The notes under the pieces: model-generated
The model's input: only the letters and a program-made list of their open reading frames with translations
What the model was told of the DNA's origin: nothing
The model's database searches: none
Assembly (NCBI GenBank): GCA_040388625.1
Contig: JAZKBK010000001.1
Span: 62,001 to 126,000 of the forward strand
DNA length: 64,000 nucleotides
Source: Gemmatimonadota bacterium
Lineage (GTDB): Bacteria > Gemmatimonadota > Gemmatimonadetes > Gemmatimonadales > Gemmatimonadaceae
Direction: 5' to 3'
In this document: piece after piece, positions 1-8,349 of the stretch
Numbering within the stretch: position 1 is the first letter of the stretch
Layout of the letters: every line of letters begins with the position of its first letter
Made by a program: the position numbers and the translations under genes

Positions 1-281
1 TTGTCCGTAAGGACATGCACCTTACGTGGCCGCGCGCCGAGACTCCGACCCACTGGATCACCATGGGCACCGACAAGGATCTCGTTACTGCGACCAAGAC
101 GGCGATCCGTCAGGCCATCGACTTCCTTATGAGCCGCGGGCTCAGCAAGGACGACGCATACATGCTCGTGAGTGTCGCCTGCGACGTCGATATTACTCAG
201 CTCGTCGACGGGAACGTCGGTGTCCACGTGATGATTCCCAAGTCGATCTTCACGAAGGAAACGGCCACCGCCAAGAGGTAG
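1..281 (+). CDS. Acetamidase/formamidase family protein, 3' end only
   Basis: The frame is already open at the left edge, so this is the C-terminal part of a longer gene. Family members hydrolyse formamide or acetamide to the acid plus ammonia in the cytoplasm. The visible residues match the family C-terminus: LTWPRAETPTHWITMG, then a helix with IDFLMSRGLSKDDAYML, then DVDITQLVDGN and a final MIPKSIF. The active-site and metal region lies outside the window, so substrate choice cannot be judged. The next features downstream are a short hairpin repeat and tRNA-Lys on the same strand. Confidence 0.85.
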   Translation, partial: VRKDMHLTWPRAETPTHWITMGTDKDLVTATKTAIRQAIDFLMSRGLSKDDAYMLVSVACDVDITQLVDGNVGVHVMIPKSIFTKETATAKR

Positions 282-307
282 CGCGTCGGATGACGTGAGA
301 GAGATTT

Positions 308-335
308 CGTCATTCCCGCGAAAGCGGGAATGACG
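308..335. repeat. Minimal hairpin copy of the CGTCATTCCCGC repeat
   Basis: A perfect 12-bp inverted repeat (CGTCATTCCCGC / GCGGGAATGACG) around a GAAA tetraloop. The same arm sequence forms both ends of longer elements near 8.2 kb and 52.8 kb. It lies between the amidase gene and tRNA-Lys and could also act as a transcript-end hairpin, although no T-run follows. Confidence 0.85.
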
Positions 336-415
336 ACGGGTCGCCGGGTCCCGCGGCGGAATGCATCCGCCTCCGCCGGCAATTCGTTTAAATTCCCTTG
401 CCGTAAGTGGATTTC

Positions 416-489
416 GGGCGGGTAGCTCAGTTGGTTAGAGCAGGAGCCTTTTAAGCTTCAGGTCGTGGGTTCGATTCCCACCCCGCTCA
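416..489 (+). tRNA. tRNA-Lys (anticodon TTT)
   Basis: Complete cloverleaf of 74 nt. The acceptor GGGCGGG pairs with CCCGCTC (one G-T pair), the D arm carries AGCTCAGTTGGTTAGAGC, and the anticodon stem GGAGC/GCTTC holds the loop CTTTTAA, giving anticodon TTT. The T arm is GTGGG-TTCGATT-CCCAC. The discriminator base is A, and the 3' CCA is not encoded. Confidence 0.96.
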
Positions 490-569
490 TTGTGGTTGGG
501 CCGCTCCCAGCCCGCGCTCGCGACTTCGTCCTTGCCACGGGACCGCGGCGCCCGTAACGTCATTCTTCC

Positions 570-860
570 ATGAACGACACTGGCGGCCTCGACTCAGATC
601 TACCGCAGCTTCCCGACCCAGGCGTTTCCGCTGTCACAGAGCGGGTCGAACATGTGAACGAACTCGTCCGGCATCTCTGGAATGCCATTCACGGGCTCAA
701 TCACATGGCGCCGGATGACACGCGCGATGAAGTGTCCGCAGCCCGAATCATGGTCCGCGATCTCAAGCGAGAGATCATGGAAAGCATCGAGCGGCTCCCA
801 GCCGACTACGCCCGCGTCTACAACTCCGCGGTCATAGCTGTCTATTCACTTCTGCGATAG
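570..860 (+). CDS. Small predicted helical protein of unknown function (96 aa)
   Basis: I do not recognise a family. After an acidic, proline-containing N-terminus the protein is predicted to be almost entirely alpha-helical (VTERVEHVNELVRHLWNAIHG, then AARIMVRDLKREIMESIERL), with no signal peptide, transmembrane segment or cysteines. It lies alone between tRNA-Lys and a secreted plug protein. Its ATG has no strong ribosome binding site. A real but lineage-specific gene is the most likely reading. Confidence 0.55.
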   Translation: MNDTGGLDSDLPQLPDPGVSAVTERVEHVNELVRHLWNAIHGLNHMAPDDTRDEVSAARIMVRDLKREIMESIERLPADYARVYNSAVIAVYSLLR

Positions 861-1001
861 CACAGCGCGCCGAAGCGGCCATTCGTGCCGCAACGTAATC
901 GTTGGGTGATGGTTTGCAGTTTGTACTGGCGCCGCTGCGATCCCACACCTATCGTGGTGTCTGTCAGACCCACCATCAGGATCTCCTGCGGCGAGGCTAC
1001 G

Positions 1002-1838
1002 ATGGATACGAAAGATCTGCTTTCGTCGTGGATCTGTTGCCGGCACGGATACAGCCGCGCGTTCATAACGGGATGCGTACTGGCGCTCGCTTTCGCCAGC
1101 TCGACCGGAGCCCAGCAACCCCTCGCTGGCGCGCCGACGACAAGGCCTCCTGACCAGGCTATTCAGCGACCTTCGTCGGTTCGCGGTCTCGTTCGGGACT
1201 CCGCCGATACTCCCATTCCATTTGCGACGGTCGTCTGGGGCGAAGCGCGCCAGGTCATCACCACCACTGACTCGGGCGAATTCTCGCTTACCGACATACC
1301 GGCCGGCAAGACGCGATTCACTATTCGGCGTCTCGGATACGTTCCCGTCGATTTCGATCTGATCCTCAAGCCTGGAACGATCAAGCCCGTCGTCGTACAT
1401 CTCTCGCCCACCCCTCCATCGCTCACGACCGTCGACGTCGAAGCGGCGCGCGCGATGGGAACTGACCCGTATCGTGACGACCGGTTTCGGGCGACTGGAT
1501 TCTTCGATAGAAAGGCACATCTCTCCGGCTACTTCATTTCACCCGACGAGGTCGAGCGGCGCCGGCCCACCTCGGTAAGCGACCTCATGTATGGTGTTCC
1601 AGGTGTGACGTTGATCGGCCGGCCGCATACGTCATCTGCACGCTATGTCTCCTCGAGCGATCATTGCCGTCTGCAGGTGTACCTGGACGGCCATCCTGTG
1701 CCGGACGGAGATGACTTCGTCGCCGGAAGCGACATCAAGGCGGTCGAGGTTTACAGTAGCCTCCTTCGCGCATCGGACAGATTTCTTCCGTCGCCGCAGA
1801 AGGGTTATTGCGGCAGTATCGTCGTCTGGACCAAGTAG
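1002..1838 (+). CDS. Secreted carboxypeptidase-regulatory-like/TonB-plug domain protein without a barrel
   Basis: The ATG at 1002 is preferred over a GTG at 885: GAGG lies 5 nt upstream and the product then begins with a signal peptide (hydrophobic FITGCVLALAFASSTGA). Of 278 residues, roughly 55-145 form a carboxypeptidase-regulatory-like beta sandwich (SVRGLVRDSADTPIPFATV, DSGEFSLTDIPAG, RRLGYVPV) and roughly 190-278 resemble a TonB-dependent receptor plug. It stops where a receptor would start its beta barrel. Cysteines in DHCRLQVYLDG and GYCGSIVVWT could form a disulfide. It is probably periplasmic; a role as accessory or decoy plug is inference. Confidence 0.8.
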   Translation: MDTKDLLSSWICCRHGYSRAFITGCVLALAFASSTGAQQPLAGAPTTRPPDQAIQRPSSVRGLVRDSADTPIPFATVVWGEARQVITTTDSGEFSLTDIPAGKTRFTIRRLGYVPVDFDLILKPGTIKPVVVHLSPTPPSLTTVDVEAARAMGTDPYRDDRFRATGFFDRKAHLSGYFISPDEVERRRPTSVSDLMYGVPGVTLIGRPHTSSARYVSSSDHCRLQVYLDGHPVPDGDDFVAGSDIKAVEVYSSLLRASDRFLPSPQKGYCGSIVVWTK

Positions 1839-1846
1839 CAGCGTAC

Positions 1847-1879
1847 GTGATGTGCACGTGATGTGCACGTGATGTGCAC
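1847..1879. repeat. Three exact 11-bp tandem copies (GTGATGTGCAC)
   Basis: Three perfect head-to-tail copies of GTGATGTGCAC begin 8 bp after the plug-protein stop codon. The GTGCAC part is itself palindromic, so the array spaces a 6-bp palindrome once per DNA helical turn. It lies between convergent genes and has no attached T-run. Confidence 0.9.
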
Positions 1880-1901
1880 CTAACGCGTCGCGGCAATACG
1901 C

Positions 1902-2753
1902 CTACGCGCTTCCGGTGGATCGCGTCGCCGTGCTGCCGCCGCGCCGCTCGGGGCCGATGTATGTGCGAGAGGAAATGTCGGTTGAATGCCCGCCGGGTCG
2001 TGCAGCCACTTCGATGAACTTCACCGGCATTGAATCGGGATTCAGCTTGAGCAGCAGTGGCATCGCGACGTTGTAGACCGGAACGCCGCCGCTCGTCGCT
2101 CCCTCAGGCGTACCGTTGTGCGCGTGACCATGCAGTACAGCAGCCACGGGATAGCGCGCCAACGGCTCTTCCAGTCTGCCGCATCCCAGGAACGGAAATA
2201 TCTCGGGTGACTCGCCCACCACCGTTGCACGGACGGGCGAATAGTGCATGATCGCCACACGCGGCTCGGTGCGAATGCGCGCGAGCGCGGTCTCCAGTTT
2301 CAGCGCTTCGTGTATCGCCTCGTTGACGAAGCTCTTGACCTCCGCCTCGCCCCACGCGCCGAGCGTTCCGCTCCCGAAACCGCCCGCGAATCCCTTTGTG
2401 CCCGCGAATCCGACGCCGAGTATCTCCACCGCTTCGCCGTCGAGCACATGGACTCCGGCATCGTTCAGAATGTCGTGCAGCTCAGTCTGCTTCCCGGATT
2501 CGTAATCGTGATTCCCGAGCACGGCGACCACCTGCGCGCCAATTCCAGCAAGCTCCTTTACCAGCACGCGTGCCTCTTCCGGCAACCCATAGTCCGTAAG
2601 GTCACCGCATATCGCGATGACATCTGCACGCTCGGCGGCCGCAGCAAAGATCGGCTGCAAGGCCCCCTGCGAAGTCCGGCTGCAGTGAATGTCACTCATC
2701 GCGGCGATTCGCACGCGGTCGGGAGAAATTGGCATCAGTGGCGAAATAGACAT
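1902..2753 (-). CDS. Metallophosphoesterase (calcineurin-like)
   Basis: A cytoplasmic dimetal phosphoesterase. It has the full motif series: D-x-H in AAMSDIHCSR, GDxxD in CGDLTDYG, GNHD in LGNHDYE, a lone His in MHYSPVRA, and GHxH in HGHAHNGTP. I start it at the Met preceding SISPLMPISPDRV; a longer form from 2822 would leave about 10 bp to the divergent neighbour. About 284 aa. The C-terminus ends in a basic, disordered tail containing YIGPERRGG. The substrate cannot be told; cyclic nucleotides, nucleotides or phosphoproteins are all possible. Confidence 0.85.
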   Translation of the reverse strand: MSISPLMPISPDRVRIAAMSDIHCSRTSQGALQPIFAAAAERADVIAICGDLTDYGLPEEARVLVKELAGIGAQVVAVLGNHDYESGKQTELHDILNDAGVHVLDGEAVEILGVGFAGTKGFAGGFGSGTLGAWGEAEVKSFVNEAIHEALKLETALARIRTEPRVAIMHYSPVRATVVGESPEIFPFLGCGRLEEPLARYPVAAVLHGHAHNGTPEGATSGGVPVYNVAMPLLLKLNPDSMPVKFIEVAARPGGHSTDISSRTYIGPERRGGSTATRSTGSA

Positions 2754-2832
2754 GGTTTCGAACGATTGTTCATGAACTGCGAGCCCCACACTTGCAGCAG
2801 GCGCCTCCTCACCGTTCAACATTCGTTCCCAT

Positions 2833-3717
2833 ATGACCTCGACTTCAGCCGCCTTCGTCGACCAGATGGTTCCAGACAGTCAAGCCTCATCCGGTGATTT
2901 CGAGCGCCGCGCTGGCATCCGCAAGCCATCGAGGCAGGACGTGGCATCGCCCGCTGCTCAGGCGTTCTACGCCCGTGTGATGCGCATCCTAGGCGGCGCC
3001 GGTCTGGAATTCCTGGTGGGCGGAACCCATGCCTTCATGCCGTACACCGGTATCGAGCGGTCGTCCAAGGACTTCGACATCTTCGTCCGGGGCGACGACA
3101 TCGAACCCGTGCTGGCAGTGCTTGCCCGGTCGGGACTCCGCACCGATATGGCCTTTCCGCACTGGCTCGCGAAGGTCTTCCACCGGCGCTACTTCGTCGA
3201 CATCATCTTCAATTCCGGGAACGCGGTGACTCCGGTCGATGAGCAATGGTTCACCCGCGCCCGCGCCGGCACGGTACTCGGCGTGCCGGTAAAGCTGGTT
3301 CCGGCGGAAGAGATGCTCTGGTCCAAGGCGTTCGTCATGGAGCGCGAGCGATACGATGGCGCCGACGTCGTCCACATTCTCCGGTCTCGCGCGGAGCGGC
3401 TGGATTGGGACCGGTTGCTCGACCGGTTCGGCGAGAGGTGGCGGGTGCTGCTATTCAATCTCGTCCTTTTCGGGTTCGTCTATCCAGCCGAGCGGGCGCG
3501 CATTCCAGCGCGGGTCATGCGAATTCTCATGGAGAGATTGCGGGACGAGTTGGACAGCGACGCGCCCACTGGCCGGCTCTGTCAGGGCACGCTGATCTCG
3601 CGGGAACAGTACCTTCCGGACACCACCGCGTGGGGTTATGCGGACGCGCGCCAGCTCCCGATCGGCAACATGACGGCAGAGCAGATAAGCGACTGGACCG
3701 CGGCTATCGGCCGGTAA
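2833..3717 (+). CDS. Nucleotidyltransferase-fold protein
   Basis: 294 aa. Residues about 60-90 carry the polymerase-beta-type nucleotidyltransferase signature: FLVGGTHAF followed by the metal-binding DxD-like KDFDIFVRGDD. A third acidic strand (FVDIIFN) follows, then a helical C-terminal half. This resembles the AbiEii/MNT-like nucleotidyltransferase superfamily, whose members include toxins and small-molecule modifying enzymes. No HEPN or antitoxin partner is adjacent, so a toxin-antitoxin role is not supported. It is transcribed divergently from the metallophosphoesterase with about 79 bp between their likely starts. Confidence 0.65.
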   Translation: MTSTSAAFVDQMVPDSQASSGDFERRAGIRKPSRQDVASPAAQAFYARVMRILGGAGLEFLVGGTHAFMPYTGIERSSKDFDIFVRGDDIEPVLAVLARSGLRTDMAFPHWLAKVFHRRYFVDIIFNSGNAVTPVDEQWFTRARAGTVLGVPVKLVPAEEMLWSKAFVMERERYDGADVVHILRSRAERLDWDRLLDRFGERWRVLLFNLVLFGFVYPAERARIPARVMRILMERLRDELDSDAPTGRLCQGTLISREQYLPDTTAWGYADARQLPIGNMTAEQISDWTAAIGR

Positions 3718-3835
3718 TATCGGCAATATCGACCTGCAACACGGTCGCGGGATTGCTGCACGGTAAGTAGTTTGGGCTCGAATGCCGATCCTTGCATATT
3801 GATGCCTTATCGTTTGCAGTCCCGCGCCGGTTACC

Positions 3836-5911
3836 TTGCTACAGATGAATTGGCTGATTAACGCCGCCGACAAAGCTGGTTGGCAGGCCGCCTCCAAGCC
3901 AGCGATTGTGGCAAGCACCACTCTGGAATCCGCATGGCGCGCCGTGGCCAACGCTTACGCAGTATCGGAGGCAGAGCTCGCCTCCCAGGTGGCAGCGCTG
4001 TTTCGCATCCAGCCTGCCGCACTCGACGCCGTCGAACCGCGCGCCGTCAAGCTCGTTCCCGAGAAGACCGCGCGGAAACATCATGTTCTGCCGCTTCGTG
4101 AGTCACAGAACGAGATAGTCGTCGCGACCAGCGATCCCACCGACTACAACGCGGAGCAGGCTGTGCAGTTCACGGCTGGCCGTCGCGTGGTGCTGGAGGT
4201 CGCTCCCTATCAGGCGCTGCTGGACGCAATCAATGCACACTATTCGCCCGAGCGGGCGATGGAGGGGTTGCTGCGCTCGATGGACGTCACGTTGAGTGAC
4301 GTCAAGGTGGTCGAGACGGAAGTAGCCGATCAGGTCGCGGCGAGCGAGGCAGACGCCGCGCCGGTGATTCAGCTCACGAACATGGTTCTGCATGCGGCAA
4401 TCGCATGCAATGCGAGCGACATCCATCTCGAGCCCGGTCGGCATCAGGGTGTGGTACGGTTCAGAGTCGACGGCGTCATGCGACAGTACATGCAGATGCC
4501 GTTGATTGCGCTCACGCGCGTCGTGTCGCGCATAAAGGTCCTCGCCAAGCTCGACATCGCCGACAGGCTGCGTCCGCAGGACGGCCGCACGCGCGTGTCG
4601 ATCGCAGGCCGCACATTCGACCTGCGCATCTCGACGGTGCCGACGCGCGAGGCGGAGAAGGCTGTCGTTCGCATTCTGAATCCTGACGCGTCGCGCTCGC
4701 TCGAAGATCTCGGAATTGCGGATCACGAGCTGGCGCGGCTCAAGTATCTGCTGTCGTTCCGTGAAGGCGTGGTCATCGTCACCGGGCCGACGGGATCGGG
4801 AAAGACGACGACGCTCTACGGCGGAGTGCGCGAGCTCGCCGCGCAGGCGATCAACATCATGACCGTGGAAGATCCGGTCGAGTACGAGCTGCCGGGTGTC
4901 ACGCAGATTCAGATCGACCCGAAGCGGGACGTCACGTTCGCATCGGCGTTGCGCGCAATTCTCCGCCAGGATCCCGACGTCGTATTCGTCGGCGAGATTC
5001 GCGATGCTGAGACGGCCAGCGTCGCGCTGCAGGCTGCCGCAACCGGCCACCTCGTGTTGTCCACGCTTCACACCAACGATGCAGTCGGAGCGATACAGCG
5101 CCTGATCGACCTCGGTCTCGATCGCGCCGCCCTGGCTCCCGCGCTGCGCGGCGTGGTGGGACAGAGACTGATTCGCCGTTTGTGCAGTGTCTGTTCAATC
5201 GAGCAGCCCGAGCAACGCGATGCCGGCACCGTGCGCCTGGAGCGTGCATTCGGAGTGCGCCAGGCGCGTCGCGCCGTTGGCTGCAAGGAATGCGGTGAGA
5301 CGGGCTATCGCGGACGCATTCCACTCGACGAAGTGTTGGTGAGCAGTCCCGACTTTCAGGAAAAGCTGACGCGCAATGCGCCCGCGCTCGATCTGCAACG
5401 CGCGGCGGAGAAGGGCGGGATGCGTCCCATTCGCGAAGTGGCACTCGGCCACGTCGTCGTCGGTGATACGACACTCGACGAAGTGGAACGCGTGCTCGGA
5501 GAGGGCGAAGGCCCACCCGAGAGAGGCGATGAACGTCCGCGCATTCTCGTCGTCGATGACGATCCCGTCACGCGCGAGCTGGCCGTTGGAGTGTTGAAGG
5601 CGACCGGATTCACGGTCGAGCAGGCAACGGACGGACAGGCCGCGCTGGATCTGCTCGCGCACGATTCACGATTCGCGCTCGTCACGCTCGACCTGAGCAT
5701 GCCACGCGTGACAGGCCTCGACGTGCTGAGAAAGATGCGCGCGTCGGCGGCGACGGCGGGCGTGCCGATCGTTGTGCTTACGAGCACCGATGGTGAGGAG
5801 ATGGAAATCAACCTCATGAACGAAGGCGCCGACGATTACCTGCGCAAGCCCCTGGACCCGGCGCGGTTCATCGCACGCATTCGTGCTGTGTTGAGACGGG
5901 CGGCCAACTAG
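3836..5911 (+). CDS. GspE/PilB-type secretion ATPase with C-terminal receiver domain
   Basis: Hexameric motor ATPase of the type II secretion/type IV pilus class, 691 aa. An MshEN-like N-terminal region spans about 40-140. The ATPase core has Walker A GPTGSGKTT (317-325), an Asp box TVEDPVEYE, Walker B RQDPDVVFVGEIRD (377-390), a His box TGHLVLSTLHTN, and a four-Cys zinc site (C450, C453, C483, C486). A complete receiver domain follows (about 569-690): acidic pocket VVDDDP, phospho-acceptor D619 in LDLSMP, T649 and K671. The family normally ends after the zinc-binding region, so the receiver is an addition. No other pilus or secretion gene is nearby. A second ATG three codons in is an alternative start. 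Confidence 0.93.
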   Translation: MLQMNWLINAADKAGWQAASKPAIVASTTLESAWRAVANAYAVSEAELASQVAALFRIQPAALDAVEPRAVKLVPEKTARKHHVLPLRESQNEIVVATSDPTDYNAEQAVQFTAGRRVVLEVAPYQALLDAINAHYSPERAMEGLLRSMDVTLSDVKVVETEVADQVAASEADAAPVIQLTNMVLHAAIACNASDIHLEPGRHQGVVRFRVDGVMRQYMQMPLIALTRVVSRIKVLAKLDIADRLRPQDGRTRVSIAGRTFDLRISTVPTREAEKAVVRILNPDASRSLEDLGIADHELARLKYLLSFREGVVIVTGPTGSGKTTTLYGGVRELAAQAINIMTVEDPVEYELPGVTQIQIDPKRDVTFASALRAILRQDPDVVFVGEIRDAETASVALQAAATGHLVLSTLHTNDAVGAIQRLIDLGLDRAALAPALRGVVGQRLIRRLCSVCSIEQPEQRDAGTVRLERAFGVRQARRAVGCKECGETGYRGRIPLDEVLVSSPDFQEKLTRNAPALDLQRAAEKGGMRPIREVALGHVVVGDTTLDEVERVLGEGEGPPERGDERPRILVVDDDPVTRELAVGVLKATGFTVEQATDGQAALDLLAHDSRFALVTLDLSMPRVTGLDVLRKMRASAATAGVPIVVLTSTDGEEMEINLMNEGADDYLRKPLDPARFIARIRAVLRRAAN

Positions 5912-5923
5912 ACAGCGCTTTCC

Positions 5924-6427
5924 TCAAGCTCCAGCTGCGTACTCCCCCGATTTACCGCCGCTCTTTCGTAGCAGCCGCACGCCGCCAATGACCATCGATC
6001 TGTCCACGCTCTTCGCCATGTCGTAGATCGTCGCGAGCGCGATCGATACCGCCACGATCGCTTCCATCTCCACGCCGGTCGTTCCGGTGCTCACTGCAGT
6101 TGCCTCGGCGCGAATTCCGGAAATCGAATCGTCGATCGACAGCACGACGTCGACGTGCGACAACGCGATCTGATGACACAACGGAATCAGCTCGGCGGTT
6201 CGTTTCGCCGCCATGATTCCGGCGATCCGCGCAACTCCCAGCACGTCGCCCTTGGCAACCATGTTGTCGCGAATCGCGGCGACGGCGACGGCCGACATCG
6301 TGATGTTGCCGGCAGCAGTTGCAGTGCGAAGCGTGTCGGTCTTTGCGCTGACATCCACCATGTGCGCTTCACCGGCTTGGTTCGTATGAGTCAGACGCGG
6401 GTTATCCGGACGTTGGGCGGGAATCAA
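5924..6427 (-). CDS. moaC: Cyclic pyranopterin monophosphate synthase MoaC
   Basis: Second step of molybdenum-cofactor synthesis, converting the MoaA product to cyclic pyranopterin monophosphate. Family motifs are intact: LTHTNQAGEAHMVDVSAK near the N-terminus, AELIPLCHQIALSHVDV, TGTTGVEMEA and ALATIYDMAKSVDR. 167 aa is close to the usual size. The start is a TTG that overlaps the holB stop as TTGA, which suggests translational coupling; no ATG upstream of the conserved LTH motif is available. The gene converges on the secretion ATPase with only 12 bp between them. moaA and the other cofactor genes are not in the window. Confidence 0.93.
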   Translation of the reverse strand: MIPAQRPDNPRLTHTNQAGEAHMVDVSAKTDTLRTATAAGNITMSAVAVAAIRDNMVAKGDVLGVARIAGIMAAKRTAELIPLCHQIALSHVDVVLSIDDSISGIRAEATAVSTGTTGVEMEAIVAVSIALATIYDMAKSVDRSMVIGGVRLLRKSGGKSGEYAAGA

Positions 6428-7494
6428 GCGGGCACCCCCTGCAGCGCATCGAGCAACGCGGCGGCTGTCAGTTGTGGACTCACGTTTCCATCGGCGCGCG
6501 CCTGCGCTTCGGTCACGGCGATGGTTGCTTTCGCCGCCGCGTATGCGCCGGCGGTGTCACCACTCGACAGCGAAGACTCTGCGCGCTCGCGCAGAAGCAC
6601 GTTGAGCTCGGCGAGCATGTCGCTGAACGCCCCGCGCGCCCCCGCCGTGCCCTGCGCAAGCGCCGCAGCATAACGCTCGGCGCCGCGCGACGACGACGCC
6701 TGCAGCAGCTTGAGCGCAGCCGCGCGTGCGCTCGAAAGCGCGACAGCCGACAGCAGATCGCCCGGTGCGCCACGTGCAAGCGCGACGCGCTCCGTATCGC
6801 CGCGCGGAAGATCCAGCGAATCAAGCATCGCCTTCACATTCGGATCCCGAATGAACGCCAGCACTTCTGCGTCGGTGAGCGGCGCGCAGCGAATGCTCAC
6901 GACGCGCGAGCGAACCGTGGGGAGCAGTGCGCCGGGCTCGCTCGATGTCAACAGAATCGTCGTGTCCGCAGGCGGTTCCTCCAGCAGCTTGAGAAACGCG
7001 TTCGCTGCCTGATCGGATCCCTCCTGCGCAACCATGCGCTCCGCGTCGCCCACGATGAAGACCTTGCGACGACCCATCGACGGCGACATCGCGGCCTTGC
7101 CGACAATTGTGAGCGTGGTCGCAAGAAAGATCGCCTCGCTCCCGGAAGGCCGCGGATACAGTCCATGACTCGCGATGCGTTCACTGCTCGACTCTCCCAG
7201 ATCCTCGATGACATCGTCGGATGTCGCCGAGGAGTCGGTGAGACGCGGGCGTGGGTACACCCAGAAGACGTCGGGATGGCGCAACTCCAGCACACTCCTG
7301 CACGCCAGGCAGGTTCCACATGGCTTGTCGGAATGCTCACAGACGAGTAGCTGTGCGAGCCAGAGCGCCAGGCGCTGCTTCCCAATGCCACGTTGTCCTT
7401 CGAACAGAATCGAGCCGGGAAGCGTAGCGGCGTCGATCATTCGCCGCAGTCGCCGGCGAATGTTTTCGTGGCCGGTTAGAGGTACGATCGGCAT
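6424..7494 (-). CDS. holB: DNA polymerase III delta-prime-type clamp-loader subunit
   Basis: Clamp-loader AAA+ protein, about 356 aa from the ATG at 7494 (MPIVPLTGHENIRRRL). A P-loop-like GQRGIGKQR (K followed by Q rather than T/S), a Cys cluster in CEHSDKPCGTCLAC, the sensor-like NAFLKLLEEPP and SRVVSIRC near the SRC box match the delta-prime/DnaX fold. An insertion after the zinc cluster carries Ser/Asp-rich sequence. The degenerate P-loop suggests no ATP hydrolysis, as in E. coli delta-prime. It overlaps moaC at its stop and is divergent from the PfpI gene. Confidence 0.85.
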   Translation of the reverse strand: MPIVPLTGHENIRRRLRRMIDAATLPGSILFEGQRGIGKQRLALWLAQLLVCEHSDKPCGTCLACRSVLELRHPDVFWVYPRPRLTDSSATSDDVIEDLGESSSERIASHGLYPRPSGSEAIFLATTLTIVGKAAMSPSMGRRKVFIVGDAERMVAQEGSDQAANAFLKLLEEPPADTTILLTSSEPGALLPTVRSRVVSIRCAPLTDAEVLAFIRDPNVKAMLDSLDLPRGDTERVALARGAPGDLLSAVALSSARAAALKLLQASSSRGAERYAAALAQGTAGARGAFSDMLAELNVLLRERAESSLSSGDTAGAYAAAKATIAVTEAQARADGNVSPQLTAAALLDALQGVPA

Positions 7495-7574
7495 GTCGGA
7501 AATATGGCACGGTGTGTGACGGTGTAGAGCAGCATAGATTCCTTGAAGAACACGCAAATCGTGAGGCTATACAG

Positions 7575-8198
7575 ATGTCATCAGGCAAACTGGACGGCCG
7601 CCGCGTCGCATTTCTGGCGACGAACGGCGTTGACGAGTCGGAATTGGCTGAGCCATGGGCCGCCGTAACCCAGGCGGGAGCGAAGGCGGAGCTGCTTTCT
7701 CTGCAGAACGGTGAGATTCAGTCGATCACCAAGGGGGAGAAGGGGCGCAAGTTCAAGGTGGACCGGCTCGTCGCTGATGCATCGGTGCGGGACTACGACG
7801 CGCTCGTTCTGCCCGGTGGTGTCAAGAACCCCGATACGCTCCGGATGAATCCGGCTGCGGTCGAGTTCGTGCGGTCCTTCATGGATGCCGACAAGCCGGT
7901 CGGTGCCATCTGTCATGGGCCATGGCTGCTAGTCGAGGCGGGCTGCGTGCGCGGCCGGACGCTCACATCATATCCCAGTCTTCGGACCGATATCACGAAC
8001 GCCGGTGGTGACTGGGTCGATCGAACTGTGATTGCGGATCAGAAGCTCGTCACGAGCCGCAACCCCGGCGACCTGCCGGCGTTCGACGCGGCGCTGGTGG
8101 ATACGATCGCGAGCGCGATTGACGAACGAACGCTCGATCGGGTGATAGAGCAGAGCTTTCCGGCGAGCGATCCGGCTCCAGGACCGTCAGCGCTGTAG
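7575..8198 (+). CDS. DJ-1/PfpI-family protein with SFPASDP tail
   Basis: 207 aa from the ATG at 7575, with GTGAGG upstream. A class I glutamine-amidotransferase-like fold: RVAFLATNGVDESEL, a catalytic-type nucleophile elbow AICHGPWLL, and conserved SYPSLRTDITNAGG and VTSRNPGDLPAF. Homologues act as stress proteases, deglycases or chaperones; the exact activity cannot be read. After the domain a short extension carries EQSFPASDPAPGPSAL, a motif otherwise known from small stand-alone proteins. Divergent from holB. Confidence 0.88.
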   Translation: MSSGKLDGRRVAFLATNGVDESELAEPWAAVTQAGAKAELLSLQNGEIQSITKGEKGRKFKVDRLVADASVRDYDALVLPGGVKNPDTLRMNPAAVEFVRSFMDADKPVGAICHGPWLLVEAGCVRGRTLTSYPSLRTDITNAGGDWVDRTVIADQKLVTSRNPGDLPAFDAALVDTIASAIDERTLDRVIEQSFPASDPAPGPSAL

Positions 8199-8202
8199 GG
8201 CT

Positions 8203-8306
8203 CGTCATTCCCGCGAAAGCGGGAATCCATGTTATCGATCTCTGGCTACGACGACGGCAGGCGGATTCTCGGCAACAGATGGATTCCCGCTTTCGCGGGA
8301 ATGACG
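8203..8306. repeat. Full 104-bp CGTCATTCCCGC inverted-repeat element
   Basis: Begins CGTCATTCCCGCGAAAGC and ends with its exact complement, with about 27-nt matching arms that continue into ATCCAT/ATGGAT. The interior is partly self-complementary too, so the whole element could fold as one long hairpin. It has exactly the same length as the copy at 52793-52896, with a diverged centre. It starts 5 bp after the PfpI stop codon. Confidence 0.9.
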
Positions 8307-8349
8307 GATTCCACAGCGAAACCACTAGTCGCCACCCACAATTCTAAAT

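Noticed and set aside
2726-2753. Recent horizontal transfer of the phosphoesterase or its neighbour
   Set aside because: Base composition and codon use look like the surroundings, and no mobility genes or flanking repeats are seen.
2833-3717. Toxin-antitoxin system from the nucleotidyltransferase-like protein
   Set aside because: No antitoxin-sized partner or HEPN protein is adjacent; the neighbour is a divergent phosphoesterase.
8203-8306. Insertion sequence or full transposon
   Set aside because: Only 104 bp with no coding capacity and no visible target duplication; best treated as a structured repeat.
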